A DNA stretch of 64,000 nucleotides from Pezicula radicicola. Taxonomy: Eukaryota; Ascomycota; Leotiomycetes; Helotiales; Dermateaceae. The position numbers were made by a program, and so were the translations under genes. The notes under the pieces were generated by a model. It made no database searches. It was not told the origin of the DNA and saw only the letters and a program-made list of their open reading frames with translations. Below, one piece after another: positions 21,587 to 32,622 of this stretch (positions within the stretch are counted from its first letter, which is position 1; each line of letters begins with the position of its first letter). The stretch lies in the NCBI GenBank assembly GCA_003008705.1, contig PDUO01000009.1, positions 124,001 to 188,000 of the forward strand. The letters run 5' to 3'.

Positions 21587-22556
21587 ATTGGTGCTTACGG
21601 AATTGTAGGTTTTAGTTGATATGAATCAACCATGACGTGGATGTTGAAGATGATTTCTAAGGCTTTGCAACACGTGGTCGGTCAACCGGCCGGAATGCCG
21701 TCCTTCGATATAGTTTTGGTCACATGACTGAACTCAATAAATAGGTACCTAATGGATTGTTTATCTAGTAATAGAAGTCATCCTGTTATTTTGTTGATGG
21801 ATATGTGTGGTAGTTAGCGAGAATACGTCTGGTTACCTGAAGAATGGGACGAATAGCAGATTATGGTCCTTGTTCAGTTTTTTTTTTTTTTTAAAAACTG
21901 TCACCACTTCCATTTGGTAGGATGTTTTTCATTGACATCGCAATTTTGCGCGGCAGTTACGGAGTGTCTTAGATCATATATCAGCACGCATAGTCATTTA
22001 TCTAGTCATTTATCGAAGGCAAATGAAGAGAGTTGTTGATGGAGGTAGATTCAATCATCATCTATCCATCTATGCTATCTTCGATACAGGAGTTTAAAAT
22101 TCTGCACCAACAGACAAAGTATCCAATGGCAAGCCCAAAAGTACGTTTAGGACCATTCTTTTCTCAAGACAAGAGCTGCAGTGCCCCCGTGCACAGTTCC
22201 CTCAAAATCTTCTAGATACTGCCTTCTACAGTCTTCCCCTCCCCAACCTCCTGCTGGACGTTCCATAGAACAAAAGAACGTGCAAGTGACTTGTCAAAAC
22301 AACGAAATCGCGCTAGCCACTACATGACACAAGGAAATGTAGAGACCGCGGGGCCGCGGATTCGGCCTTCGTATGTGAACCAACGACTATCAAGACCGGC
22401 TTGACGTGTCGAGGCCCTATTAGGTGCAAAAGGTGCCATAACGAGAGAACGGCGCGTGTGCTTTTCTCTTTTTGGTTTCCTTATCTTCCCTTCCTCTCCT
22501 CCCCTCTATCGAAAAGAAAAAAGTTCGAGTCCAGGACTAGGATGTTGAGTCTTCAA
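21587..22556. other. Intergenic, repeat-flanked
   Basis: Contains a poly-T/A palindrome at about 21875-21900 (CAG, a long T run, then AAAACTG). No gene seen. The right part is the 3' flank of the CBM48-type gene. Confidence 0.45.
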
Positions 22557-23432
22557 TCATCGACGGACAACAATGCCGTGGCGGCGAGAGTTGGATGGGA
22601 TGTAGTCATCATCCTCACCAGACGAGCTGCAGGAGTCGTCGCTGTAGCCACATCGGGATCCGCCGCAGTCAAGCTTGACGCGATCACCCTTGCGAGTGAT
22701 ACCGTAGCGCTCACAAGTGCAAGAGCTTGAAACACCAGAGCTGTAATCACTAAGAGAGCTGGCGGAGCTTGGGGAAGAGCTGTCAGAGCGGCTTGAGAGA
22801 GATGAGCCGACGGATGATGGTGGAGAGCCTGCAGAGTCGTAGTCGTAGCCAAGAGTGGTGGAGCTGAAACGCGAAGTCAATTCCTCGACGGTTGGGCAGC
22901 TGTAGTCGCTGTCGAGAATGTACTTGGTGGCGTGTGGGGTCATTGGCTTTGGGGAGACGATCTGGGATTGAGAGAGAGGACGTCCCTTGGGGATGTCGAC
23001 GGTCAGGCTGTCGCGGCGGGACTCACGTCTCGAAGAAGATGAGTGCTTGCTGGAAGAGTGCTTGGAGGAGCTTGATGACTTTTCCCTGCTTGAAGAGTGC
23101 TTTGAAGACGAGCTGGACTTGGATGAGGACTTCTCGCTTGGGACATCGAGGATGTTCAAGACACGGCCGGTGGTGGGCTCGGTGGTTGAGTCTTGAGCTG
23201 GGTCGTGGGAAACGTGGTATCCGTCGATGATGTAGTAGTACCAATATCTCTGTCCGGGCTGGAGAGTAGCTCCCTGGAAGCGGAAAGTACCCTTCCACGC
23301 ACCTGACTTCGATGATGTCTTGTCCTTGGAGAGAGGAAGTTGGCCGGCGTAGTTGTCCCAAGAACCGAGAAGGTGGACGGTCTTGACACCGGAGGATGTG
23401 CGCAAAGAGAATGAGAGTTGAACGGCGGCCAT
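22557..23432 (-). CDS. Glycogen-binding (CBM48/AMPK1-type) Ser-rich fungal protein
   Basis: Intronless, 291 aa from MAAVQLSFSLRTSSGVKTVH. Residues 1-95 form an E-set/AMPK glycogen-binding-like domain: VHLLGSWDNYAGQLPLSKD, WKGTFRFQG and GQRYWYYYIIDGYHVSHDP, followed by TTEPTTGRVLNILDVP. Next is a Ser/Lys low-complexity linker (repeats of SSSKHSS), a conserved-looking KYILDSDYSCPTVEELTSRF segment, and a Ser-rich part. It ends in a Cys cluster (SCTCERYG, then KLDCGGSRCGYSDDSC). The in-frame extension upstream of MAAV lacks a better ATG and contains 5' UTR-like sequence. The carbohydrate-binding fold is inferred from the GSWDNY and WYYYIIDG motifs; fungal homologues are sometimes labelled cell-surface glycoproteins, but no signal peptide is visible. 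Confidence 0.72.
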   Translation of the reverse strand: MAAVQLSFSLRTSSGVKTVHLLGSWDNYAGQLPLSKDKTSSKSGAWKGTFRFQGATLQPGQRYWYYYIIDGYHVSHDPAQDSTTEPTTGRVLNILDVPSEKSSSKSSSSSKHSSSREKSSSSSKHSSSKHSSSSRRESRRDSLTVDIPKGRPLSQSQIVSPKPMTPHATKYILDSDYSCPTVEELTSRFSSTTLGYDYDSAGSPPSSVGSSLSSRSDSSSPSSASSLSDYSSGVSSSCTCERYGITRKGDRVKLDCGGSRCGYSDDSCSSSGEDDDYIPSNSRRHGIVVRR

Positions 23433-25422
23433 TTTTTCGTATGAATTAAATGCAATTGTCGGGTAAAAAGTGATGCAGTTTGATTCGAGCAAGGGAGCTA
23501 GTTTGTGAGGGCTTTCGGTGGGTGTGAGGCGCAAAAATTAGGTGTTGACCAGCAACGATATGATTATTAGAATATAGAACGAGGAGATTAGAGCACAGCT
23601 CTGTAAACAAAAACACAACAAAAAAATGAGGACGAGATTGAGGAACTAGCTCTGAAGATTGACTGCTTGCTGAAGAAAGAAGAAGAGAAAAGGAAAATAG
23701 CAACGGAAGCAACAGGCTCTTTATGGCCACAGCTGATGAGGCCTGGCAGCGGCCATTGCTGACAGCTGAGTGGTGAGGGGGAGGAATGGGGGAAGGTTCC
23801 CTCGATCATCGTGCATCTCGACAACCACCCACCATTGGCAGCATCTGCAGCTGACTTGCGAGCAACATAAGTCCCAGCGCGTAAATAGACGGCAGCTAGA
23901 CCCAATCTTGATGGGCGGTTAAGCCCTTGACACCGGCAGCCACTCAGCTGCCGAGATCCCCTCTTCGCTTATTATTCATGGCTGAGCATCGCATGCATCG
24001 TAGAGCACAGAACGAAACATCCAGCCAATCACATCAGTCTCCTTGATCGAAGAACATCCTGAAGATGGTTGCCCTGATGATCTACCGCATATTGAAATAT
24101 TAAGGAATTGTGATGAGGATGCCTCACTGGAGGGAACCAAGGACGAGAACAAAAGACAACCGGGAGAGCGGGCCCTGCCGACGGGGAAATAATGCTGGTG
24201 GGGTTGAATACTGTATCCGTCGATTCTAATGCTCCGCACGACCATCTTAGAGGATTATTTGATAGGCTTTTGGTCGTTCAGGTTGAAGGCCTCCCTACTC
24301 GGCGAGCTGGGTTCGAGTTTGCACGAATCGACTATCGCAGCAGGGAACTTGAAAGTCACAGCCATGGTCCAGGACTCCAGCTAGACCTCTTCATATAGCC
24401 TCCGCAGTGGTACAAAAAGATGCCATGATTTGGGGGAAGACGGCAATGTTCCGGTGTCATCTAAAGATGCTATATCCCGTGTAGCATTAGACGTAACATC
24501 AGACGATGGACTCAGTACCTAGTGTCCGTGTTGCGACTTGCTGCCTAGCGTGCCTCTGAAAGATGCATAACATGACAAGAAAAGGAGCGAAGGAAGACAC
24601 GCTATCAATGCAGATGCATGGATTCAGAGCGTACTTTAAAGTAGTGTGCAGTAGTTGCGCGGTTGCAGAGTAAAAGGTATGCCTTGTGATTATCATTGAT
24701 GATTGCGACGGAGGGACAAGATCGCATCTTGTAAAGGAGCCGGGCGATGCACATCGCTTGCACCGCTAGTGTATTTGATGTGGATACATACAAAGATGCA
24801 TTGCAGTAGTCGAAGAGGTCATTGTGAATGCCATGCATGAGTCTTTCAGCCCACGGCGCGTAAGACAAAGAAGCTGATGTTGTTGCCGTAGGCCTCATGG
24901 CGATCAAGCGATGGAAGTGATAGCTGTAAAAACAAGCATGAGAGCGGTTCTAGCGATGCATGTTGTGTAAGCATTGTGCGCTGTACGTACCTTTCGTACT
25001 GTCTGATGCCGATTGATGTGGTGATGACTTTTGGAGTGTGGGTCACGTCGAGACGTACAATCACATGACCAAAAACTATCTGATCAAAAGGTTTAAAAAT
25101 CCAAGTATTTTATCCTCCATAATGAAAGCTACCTACTCCAATCTTTCCCAAACTACTCATAAATTATTTTGAGCTTGCCATGTCGTATAAGCCACGTGAT
25201 TTGAAAACACAGCCGACGATTAGCGAATTCTCTCCTATTTTAGCCGAGCGGGAACAACGCCCGTAACTGATGTATCTCGTAGCATAAAAACCTTTCTGTT
25301 TATAAAAGCGTTCACTTAAAACATACAAGCCAATGCGTACAGGAAACTCTGATAAAATGATTACCCGAGCAAGAGACCGTCAACACTAGGTTTGAAGAAT
25401 ATTCCAACCCACAAGCTCATCT
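23433..25422. other. Long intergenic region, no gene seen
   Basis: About 2 kb. The first part is the promoter/leader of the CBM48-type gene; the end is the 3' flank of the MFS gene. Both strands were scanned and only short, low-quality open frames were found. Confidence 0.45.
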
Positions 25423-27354
25423 TTATACAGTAGAATGCTTCTCTTCCGAACTAGATTCAGGATGTGTATCATTACCATCTAGACGTGCCTTCCCCATACT
25501 AACAGCAATACGAGCTGTAAAGTAAGGCGAAACATCATGGACAAAAAAAGCAATAACGAACGCAATGACTCCAAATGGAATTGTTGCGAGCCAAGTGACA
25601 CGGAAAGCATCGCTATAACCCCATTGCATTCCCTTAGTCGCTGCTTGTATTATGTCTGGAGCGTATCCCGTCAGTGCGGCAGCATTGTCAGCAGAAATAG
25701 AGTCGATCAATGCGGGGACTTCGGATGCTGGGAAATCGAGAGGTGCAACTGTACTCAAGACACGAGCTGAAATGGTGCTTGAGGCTTTGTTGGATAGAAT
25801 CGTAGAGAACACCTGACAAATGATTCAGTAAAGGCCTTTTGCTGTTAGATGAATGACTACTAATGCACTTACAGTTGTACCAATAGCACCACCAAGAAAT
25901 CTAAAAGTCCCCACAAGTCCAAGAGCAAGACCCAAGTCTCTTTGGGGCACATTTAGACTCGCTGACACGTAGCAACAGAGTGTAATCCAAGCAAATGGAA
26001 AGTTCGCCAATAACTGGAACACGAGCGCCATGCCCACTCGACGTGGAGTTTCCAAAGCAAAAAGAGCAGTGAAGATGGTCTGCACAGCGATTGCAAAAGC
26101 CAATTGCCAGTGCACATGCTTGATTTTGTAAATCAAAGCCCCAAGAATCGTGCCTCCAGCTGCACCACCGAACCCCCCGGGAATGTTGTAAAGACCAGCA
26201 CGAATAGCGTCACTCGTGAACATATATCCGATCTGCTGCGGTATCAATGCCGTAAGCGTAAAGTAGACCATACCGGTTACAAAGATGATGATCAGGAGTG
26301 ACGTGTAGTTGCGAAACTTCTTAAATAATCGCAATGGAAAGAGGGGTCTCTTTGCATGGCCGCTAAAGTCCCAGGCAAAAGTAGAAGCAAAAATAATGGC
26401 ACCACAAAGAAGTGGTACCAGCACTGCTGCATGGTTCCAAGGATAGCTCACGCCACCCCATCCAAGACCAAGGAGAAAGAGGGTTAGTCCTACAGAGTAT
26501 AGAACTATACCAATGTAGTCAAGTTCCCCTAGAAGTTGTCTGAAAGTGCGGTCACGCAGCGGACGCGATGGGGGATGGTAGAAAATCGCGGTGCCTACCA
26601 GCGAAATGACTCCGCTGATAATGCCGAGGTAGAACACCCATCTCCAGGTCACATTTGCAAGAAGGCTTCTAGCAATCAGTGGCCCAAAAGTGGTGAATGG
26701 TAGGATGTTGAGTTCCGTCCAAGCAAGACCAGTAGGACGATACTTGTTTGGCAATAGCTCCGATATACCAGGATAAAGGACAAATGTTGTGCCTATAACT
26801 TAGTAAGAAGTAGTCATAAAAAAGGTGGAGCATAGTTACCAGTGCCAAACCCGAGAAATACCATTGCAGCGATTCCTTGATTGACACTCTGTGCAGTAGA
26901 ACCGATGATATGCCCGATAACGAGAAGAGCCTGGCCGAAGAGAAGGATATACCGACGGCCAAAGTAATCACTTAACTGACCAGCAATAGGAAAGGCGACA
27001 CTTCCCGCAAGGGACCATCCAGAACTCATCCAATTCACATTATTCGTGTTCCCTTGTAGCTCTATACCGATAGGAACCTGCACGAGAATCAACGCCAACA
27101 GATCGAAGAGCAAAGGAATAAACTCAACTGACGAGGATCGGAAATACACAGAGGATTGTGAAGCTTAATGAGGGCTGGAATGTGAATCCCAAAAAGAAGA
27201 CTGCCGCCCATGTAGCTTTGCTGACTTTCGCGTCCGGATCGGCATCCTCAAGAGCAGCACGATGAGGATCTCCGTGGTCATCACGAATTCGTGGATCAAG
27301 TCTATCCTCTGTACTTTCGAGATGACTCAACTCGGCTTTGCCTGTGCTATTCAT
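25423..27354 (-). CDS. MFS transporter, TRI12/14-TMS drug:H+ antiporter type
   Basis: Four exons 27354-27148, 27077-26840, 26792-25873, 25812-25423 (584 aa), introns 47-70 nt. The N-terminus is a hydrophilic, acidic tail. About 14 membrane segments follow, with signatures WMSSGWSLAGSVAFPIAGQL, the loop SDYFGRRY (MFS motif A), TFGPLIARSLLANVTWRWVF (motif C-like, TWRW) and PLFPLRLFKKFRNYTSLL. The C-terminal tail is charged. The GGWS-type loop and FPLRLFK motif are those of the fungal TRI12 family (siderophore/toxin/drug efflux and uptake). No toxin-biosynthetic gene lies nearby, so a transport role for the catabolic neighbours is more likely. The first intron was set by restoring SFTILC-VPIGIEL. 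Confidence 0.82.
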
Positions 27355-27974
27355 TGTTTTTGTCGTTTAGAAGCTAGGCGGGTTTTTAGACATATATTTG
27401 CTCCACATGATGGACATGTTCAGTTATATAGAATACAGTGGATAAGATTCTTAGACCTTGACGGATATTAAGATTCAGGATTGGCTAGATTACATGGCTA
27501 GCGAATTATTTGATATCATCAGAGCAATGACTCTTTACAGCATTGTCCTCATGTTCGAGACTTGATCCCCTCCCGGAGAGATGCCGTTGGGCATTATTCA
27601 ACCTCGAGCGGGGTTAGCTAAACCCGCGATTGAACAGCTTAGATTTTTACTGGTTTGATGGCGTAGACCCTGTAAGTCACGGGCCAGGCTTCACCACATT
27701 AAGATATATGTAATTTTATGAAGAGATTTATATCATATCAGGATTATACTAGGACTGAAGACTGTTACACACTGTGGAGAGTAATGTGTCGCAAAATGCA
27801 TGCGTTTCTAATTGGCTAATTTTTTTGTAAGGGAGCCGAGTATAAGCGAGTGTTGACAACAGTTAAAGGGGGTGGGTACCATTGTGCTGTGAATTTTCAG
27901 CTCAAACTCATTCTAAACTGCAAGTTAGTAATGAATGTGATTTCATTATTTAGGAAATTAAGTAAATAAAAATG
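27355..27974. other. Intergenic, MFS promoter
   Basis: 620 bp between the MFS start (minus) and the amidohydrolase stop (minus). AT-rich, with no coding sequence. Confidence 0.5.
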
Positions 27975-29462
27975 CTACATTGCCCTGGCGTCCACTCCTA
28001 TCCCATTTGATTTTGCTGCCTCCCTCATCTTCTCCTGGTCCTCTTCGGAGACTAAAGGTAGATTTGTGTAAACTTTCTTCCCATTTGGAGCTCCGTCCGC
28101 AGTGAGACTTTGACCATCGTCTCCCGCAACTGGGACATTTTTATGTACATGTCCATTGATCACAATAGCATGTAGCTTGGAAGTGTCTTGGAGTATTTCA
28201 ATATTTTCCAAGGGATCGCCATCGACGAGAATCACATCGGCATAATAACCCGGTTGCACCTTTCCAAGCTCTTCAGGATGCCCCATGATCTCGCCTCCCA
28301 AAGCAGTAGCAGAGATCAAGCTCTCCTTTGGCGTATATCCGAAAAGATTGACAAAATGTGCGAGATCCCTTGCGTACGTGCCATGTGGTGCCCACGCGAA
28401 GCCATAATCACCTCCAGGAAGGACTCGAACTCCTCGTTTATGAAGCTCACTCATTGCTTTACAAGCAACATTGACTTCATGTACAAGGCCTTTCTTCTTC
28501 GCCATTTCTGGGGTGAGACCGTATGGAATCGCTTGGCCGTTGCAACTATTGTACGGGAAATTGATCGCTGGCGCAACAAAAACTCGATCCTTCAGCGCTT
28601 CGAGCATATCTAAGCCTTCTTCATCCGCATAGCTAGCGTGATAGACAACATCAACGCCAGTCAGGCAGCACAACTTCACAGAGGCGGCGGAACGAGCATG
28701 GGCGCAAATTCTCTTGCCTCTATTGTGAGCCTCTTCAACAGCTGCTTTCGTCTCTGCAAGGGTAAAGTATGTTTCTTCGGCCCCCATAGTCTCGTGTACA
28801 TAATCTCCCGTCATACTAAGTTTCAAGTTGTCAACTCCCAGTAAAATGAACTCCCGAACTGCTTTACGCATTTCATCTGCGCCGTCTGCATAGCGACTAA
28901 TGCTTGGAACGATGGCACCACCAGTGGTCGTGATTTCTTGACAATTTGATAGCGTACGTGGACCTGGGATCAAGCCGGATTTGATGGCATTCTTGATGAC
29001 TATATCAAGACGTAGTTGAGCCGACGCTGCACCGAAGCACATGGTATAACCACAGTCAAGGTATGTACGTGCTGAATGGGCGGTGTGAAGGACATGCTCC
29101 TCCACAGGAAGACTTGTTAGGCCATCAAGAGTAGGGGAGTTGTTCCAACTTAAATGAGTATGTGCATCCACAAGGCCAGACATAAGAGTCTTCTTTCCAT
29201 GTCCGTCAATTACCAACGTATCCGAGTCGGGAGACTTGGTGACCTTGCCAACTTCTTTGATTCTTTCGTTTTCGATGAGTACGTCGCCAAGGTATGGATC
29301 TGCTCCCGTGGAATCGAAAATGTTGACATTCTTGAATAATACGAATTTGCGATCTCCATCTTTACGGTTATTGATGGCAACATCAGCAGGAGTTGGTTTG
29401 TACGGCGGCAGGTCGCGGACAGCCTTAAGGCCATTGCCATTGAGTTGATGTTCGATTCCCAT
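27975..29462 (-). CDS. Metal-dependent amidohydrolase (imidazolonepropionase/Xaa-Pro dipeptidase-like)
   Basis: Intronless, 495 aa. Composite-domain amidohydrolase-1 protein: N-terminal beta segment FVLFKNVNIFDSTGADPYLG, then the binuclear metal site LVDAHTHLSWNN (HxH), conserved GFGAAS-like region, Lys in NLKLSMTGDYVH, His in ICAHARSAAS and VVYHASYADEEGLD, and the catalytic Asp in LPGGDYGFAWAPHG. It ends with LGKVQPGYYADVILVDGDPL, the usual closing beta-sandwich. Related fungal and bacterial enzymes cleave cyclic amides or N-acyl/proline peptides (ochratoxinase-type amidases belong to the same superfamily). No signal peptide, so cytosolic. It is divergent from the beta-hydroxyacid dehydrogenase and lies in the putative catabolic cluster. 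Substrate unknown. Confidence 0.82.
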   Translation of the reverse strand: MGIEHQLNGNGLKAVRDLPPYKPTPADVAINNRKDGDRKFVLFKNVNIFDSTGADPYLGDVLIENERIKEVGKVTKSPDSDTLVIDGHGKKTLMSGLVDAHTHLSWNNSPTLDGLTSLPVEEHVLHTAHSARTYLDCGYTMCFGAASAQLRLDIVIKNAIKSGLIPGPRTLSNCQEITTTGGAIVPSISRYADGADEMRKAVREFILLGVDNLKLSMTGDYVHETMGAEETYFTLAETKAAVEEAHNRGKRICAHARSAASVKLCCLTGVDVVYHASYADEEGLDMLEALKDRVFVAPAINFPYNSCNGQAIPYGLTPEMAKKKGLVHEVNVACKAMSELHKRGVRVLPGGDYGFAWAPHGTYARDLAHFVNLFGYTPKESLISATALGGEIMGHPEELGKVQPGYYADVILVDGDPLENIEILQDTSKLHAIVINGHVHKNVPVAGDDGQSLTADGAPNGKKVYTNLPLVSEEDQEKMREAAKSNGIGVDARAM

Positions 29463-29927
29463 TTCGATGTGTCTTAGGAGAAAGGTTTAGATCATTCAGC
29501 CAAGCTGGATATGAATGGTAAGCCCATCCTCATGAGCTGTTAGAATTATATTCTGAATCCTTTTAGCACTCTCAAACTGCTCGCCGAGCGGGGGAAACCC
29601 GTTTAGCGCCACCTGTTGCCCCAAGACCTCATGGGTAACAAATTCTGCGGGGTACCAACCCAACACGTAGTCATCCGTGAAATTGATCTGAGTAAGCAGC
29701 ATTGCATCGTGAAGGGTGATGATGTATCACTGTCGTGATCTTCTTTGTCGGAGACTTGCCGACAAACGAACGGAGACAAGCCGGCGATCGTAAAGCAAGT
29801 GCTTCCATGCCTCGTGATAGCACATCCACATAATTTTCTTATCTTTTTCTTCGAGTGCTGTAATAGTTTCTACTTTGTACTCTTCGTATCGTGATTGTAC
29901 ACTTTGAAGAAACCGGCAAAATACATT
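29463..29927. promoter_or_regulatory. Divergent promoter of the amidohydrolase and dehydrogenase genes
   Basis: 465 bp between outward-facing starts, so the two genes may be co-regulated. A 68-codon ATG-started minus-strand frame (29496-29702; begins MLLTQINFTDDYVLGWYPAE) lies inside it. It reads like protein but has no recognised family, and could be an upstream ORF or a gene scrap. Confidence 0.45.
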
Positions 29928-30970
29928 ATGGATGAAAGCAGCACTCATAGCTTCGGCTTCATTGGCCTGGGTAATATGGGCTCTCAAATGAGCCAGAATC
30001 TTGCCAACTATGCTCAGAAAACTGGATCTCCTAAAGTCCAAGTATGGAATCGAACACGCAGCAAAATCCAGTATTTGGCCGAGCAAAGCTATTGTGAAGT
30101 CGTCGACTCCATCGAGGAATTGGTCTCAAAATGCACCATCATTCATACATGCCTCGCAAACGACGAAGTAGCATCGTCTGTCTACAAGAGGATACTCGGG
30201 GCTGGAAAGCAGGGCTTGATTCTTGTTGATCACTCGACGCTTTTCCCAACCACTTCTGGGGCTTTACAAGCAGAAGCTGATGCTGCAGGATCAAGTTTCC
30301 TTTCCTGCCCAGTGTTTGGGCCACCCGCAGCGGCTAAAAGTGCACAACTATTAGTAGTACTTTCTGGAAACGAAAAGGCAAGAGCAATTGTGGCAGAATA
30401 CATTGTTCCCACCATTGGGAAAGGAGCGATTGACTGTGGTGAGGATTCCTCGAAAGGTGCTTTACTCAAACTTCTGGGCAACAACTGTATTCTCGGTACG
30501 ATTGAGCTTCTATCAGAAAGTTTCACACTGGCCGAGAAGACTGGATTCGATGCAGGACTATTTTACCAATTCATCGGTATGAACGGTCAAACCTTTTCAA
30601 ATCTACACTAAAGACAAACTGACCATTATGAACAGAACAATGGTTCCCAGCAGCTGCATGGGTGAATTATGGCAAGAAGATACGAGATGGCACTTTCAGT
30701 GGTGCGACAGGCTTCACAATACCTGGTGGAATGAAGGATGCTGCACATATCCGGAGATTAGGGGCCGAGACTTCGACTCCAACACCCATTATTGACCAGG
30801 CTTGGAACCATTTGACAACTGCAAAATCAATTGGCGGCGAATCGCTAGACTGGAGCGCTTGTTCAGCAGGAATGCGTGTCACAGCCGGATTGCCTCCATT
30901 CAAAGGCGAGGACTTTTCGCTCAAAGAAAATAAGCCTAACGGTACCAATAGCAAGATGGGTGAAGATTGA
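29928..30970 (+). CDS. Beta-hydroxyacid dehydrogenase (3-hydroxyisobutyrate dehydrogenase-like)
   Basis: Two exons 29928-30576 and 30636-30970 (327 aa), 59-nt intron within FIEQWFPAAAWVNYGKKI. N-terminal Rossmann fold GFIGLGNMGSQMSQNLA (GxGxMG), VWNRTRSK, DHSTLFPTTSG, then SCPVFGPPAAAKSAQLLVV (substrate loop), the catalytic-Lys region GALLKLLGNNCILGTIELLS, and an all-helical C-terminal dimerisation domain. Family enzymes oxidise 3-hydroxyisobutyrate, tartronate semialdehyde or related beta-hydroxy acids with NAD(P)+. The lack of a mitochondrial presequence suggests a cytosolic enzyme distinct from the valine-pathway HIBADH. The start is the first ATG giving the canonical distance to GLGNMG. 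Confidence 0.83.
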
Positions 30971-31416
30971 TTTCAAAGAAACTAGTAGAATTAGAAAGAG
31001 AGTCGGTGTTGAAAACATAGCTTTCTTTGGTCAGTTGTATCCAAGTTATGTAGAGACAATTATAAGGATAGAGCGATAACATGGCGTAGAAGAATACAGT
31101 TTCAGTGCCAGTCTAATTTTCCACTTGTATTTATATGCTGAATACAAGCAGGAAACTTCGGGTCTAGCTAACTCATGATGTCCCAATCACTTGCTGAATG
31201 TATAAAGCACTTGGTATGGCTCTGGTTTAGAGAGAACCAACTTGAAGTTAAATAAACGTATGTCTGGTGTAACGAAGGAATCCTTTTAAATGTAATAATG
31301 ATCTTCAATCTTCCTTTCACTCTCACATCTAAGCTATGCCTCAAAAATCACTGCTAACAATTTCTTGCGAGCCCAAATTCGTGCATGTGTGAAGAGTCGC
31401 TAAAATTAATACGAAC
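30971..31416. other. Intergenic between convergent genes
   Basis: 446 bp shared 3' flank of the dehydrogenase (plus) and the broken alpha/beta hydrolase (minus). Nothing recognised. Confidence 0.5.
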
Positions 31417-32278
31417 TCACACGAGAGCTCTCTTGATAGTCTTGATAGACTCATCAGGTTGCTCAAGCATATACCAATGACCCGTATTCTTCCACACACA
31501 TTGTTCAATACAACCAGTAAGATTATCAGAGATCAATTTCCCAGCAGCAACCGTTGAAACTTTGTCCTCTTCACCATTAGCCACAATAACCTTTGCAGAA
31601 ATTTGCTCCCACGTAGCACTGGTGCTTTGAGCAAGTGCCTCACAGGCTAATGCATAGCCCTCAGGGTCTTGCCTACATAGCATCTCTCGAGCCAAGGCAA
31701 CCTCGCCCCTTTTACCTGAGAATGAAACCTGCGCAAAAGCGTTCAAAACAACAGTATCAGCAACTGCAGCCATACCATCTTTCCGAACCGCCGCTCCACG
31801 AGCTGCTAACCCAGTTTTGCCAGCTTCCGGTGGAGGATTTACAGGTCCAAATAAGATAAGACTTTTCACAACATCTGGCTGTTTGCTTGCTAAATGTAAT
31901 GCGATGAGACCTCCGAGTTAGTGCGCCACAACTGCAACATTCTGCAAGTGAAGGTGATTTATCACGGCTATAATGGCACTGTTAGAAGAAAATTAACCAA
32001 AAGTTACAGATTTTGAAATCCATCCTACCTTCGCAATCTTCTACATATGAATCGACGCTCGTTGTAGACCGCAGCCCACTTCGTCCATGTCCTGACCAGT
32101 CAAATCGGACAAGATCAAAGTCTTGCAAATCGGGGACAAGTAGTTGGAATGAATTCGTGGTTCCCCCGAGTCCATGTATGAATAAAATAGAACGGCCTTC
32201 AGGATTTCCTTCCCTTTCAAAGTATAGCTGGTTGCTATTTGCTGTCACAAATCCGTACGATGATATCTTTGAAGCCAT
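31417..32278 (-). pseudogene. Alpha/beta hydrolase (enol-lactonase-like) with stop codon at the catalytic serine
   Basis: Two exons 32278-32029 and 31967-31417 would give a standard 266-residue enzyme. They carry ILFIHGLGGTTNSFQLLVPD (oxyanion HGxGG), DWSGHGRSGLR, VDSYVEDCE, then after the intron NVAVVAH-stop-LGGLIALHLA. They end with IVANGEEDKVSTV (acid Asp) and the His region KNTGHWYMLEQP. The nucleophile elbow GHSLGG is here AH-TAA-LGG: TAA at 31918-31920 replaces the expected serine codon (TCA to TAA is one change). The rest of the frame is intact and well conserved in pattern, so inactivation looks recent. The intron acceptor at 31968 was chosen because it restores the frame and has a branch-like TTCTAAC. 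Nearest functional class: 3-oxoadipate enol-lactonase/haloperoxidase-like hydrolases. A base-call error is the main alternative. Confidence 0.78.
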
Positions 32279-32622
32279 CTTGAGGTTCTTTGTTATAGGG
32301 AAAATATTTGATAAGTCACGGAAGTCACAGCATGAAATTTTTTATTTTCCTCGACCTTAAGCACTATGCATACGCGGGAAAGGCTGTTTTGGCCACCATG
32401 AGACGATCTTCGGAGGAATACCGACAGTACTGCCATAAGAATTGGACAAATGACGTGGAAGGACTACGACTTGCGGCTTCATGGGAGATACATCATCGTA
32501 CAGGATTGTTGTTCGCCAATCCCTATCTTTATATTTGCTAGATTATTTCTGGTCATTGTCAATACTCGAGGAGTTCATATTTTAAAAAGACTAAAGATAG
32601 CTGCGTTTTGAGTGTTATTTAA
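32279..32622. other. Intergenic, hydrolase pseudogene promoter
   Basis: 344 bp between two minus-strand genes. No signal recognised. Confidence 0.5.

Noticed and set aside
22511..22530. GTTCGAGTCC, resembling a tRNA T-loop.
   Set aside because: No matching acceptor stem, D-arm or anticodon arm could be folded around it. No tRNA was found elsewhere by eye either.
25423..27354. TRI12-type transporter taken as a sign of a trichothecene or other toxin cluster.
   Set aside because: No terpene synthase, P450, PKS or NRPS gene is present nearby; the neighbours are hydrolases and a dehydrogenase.
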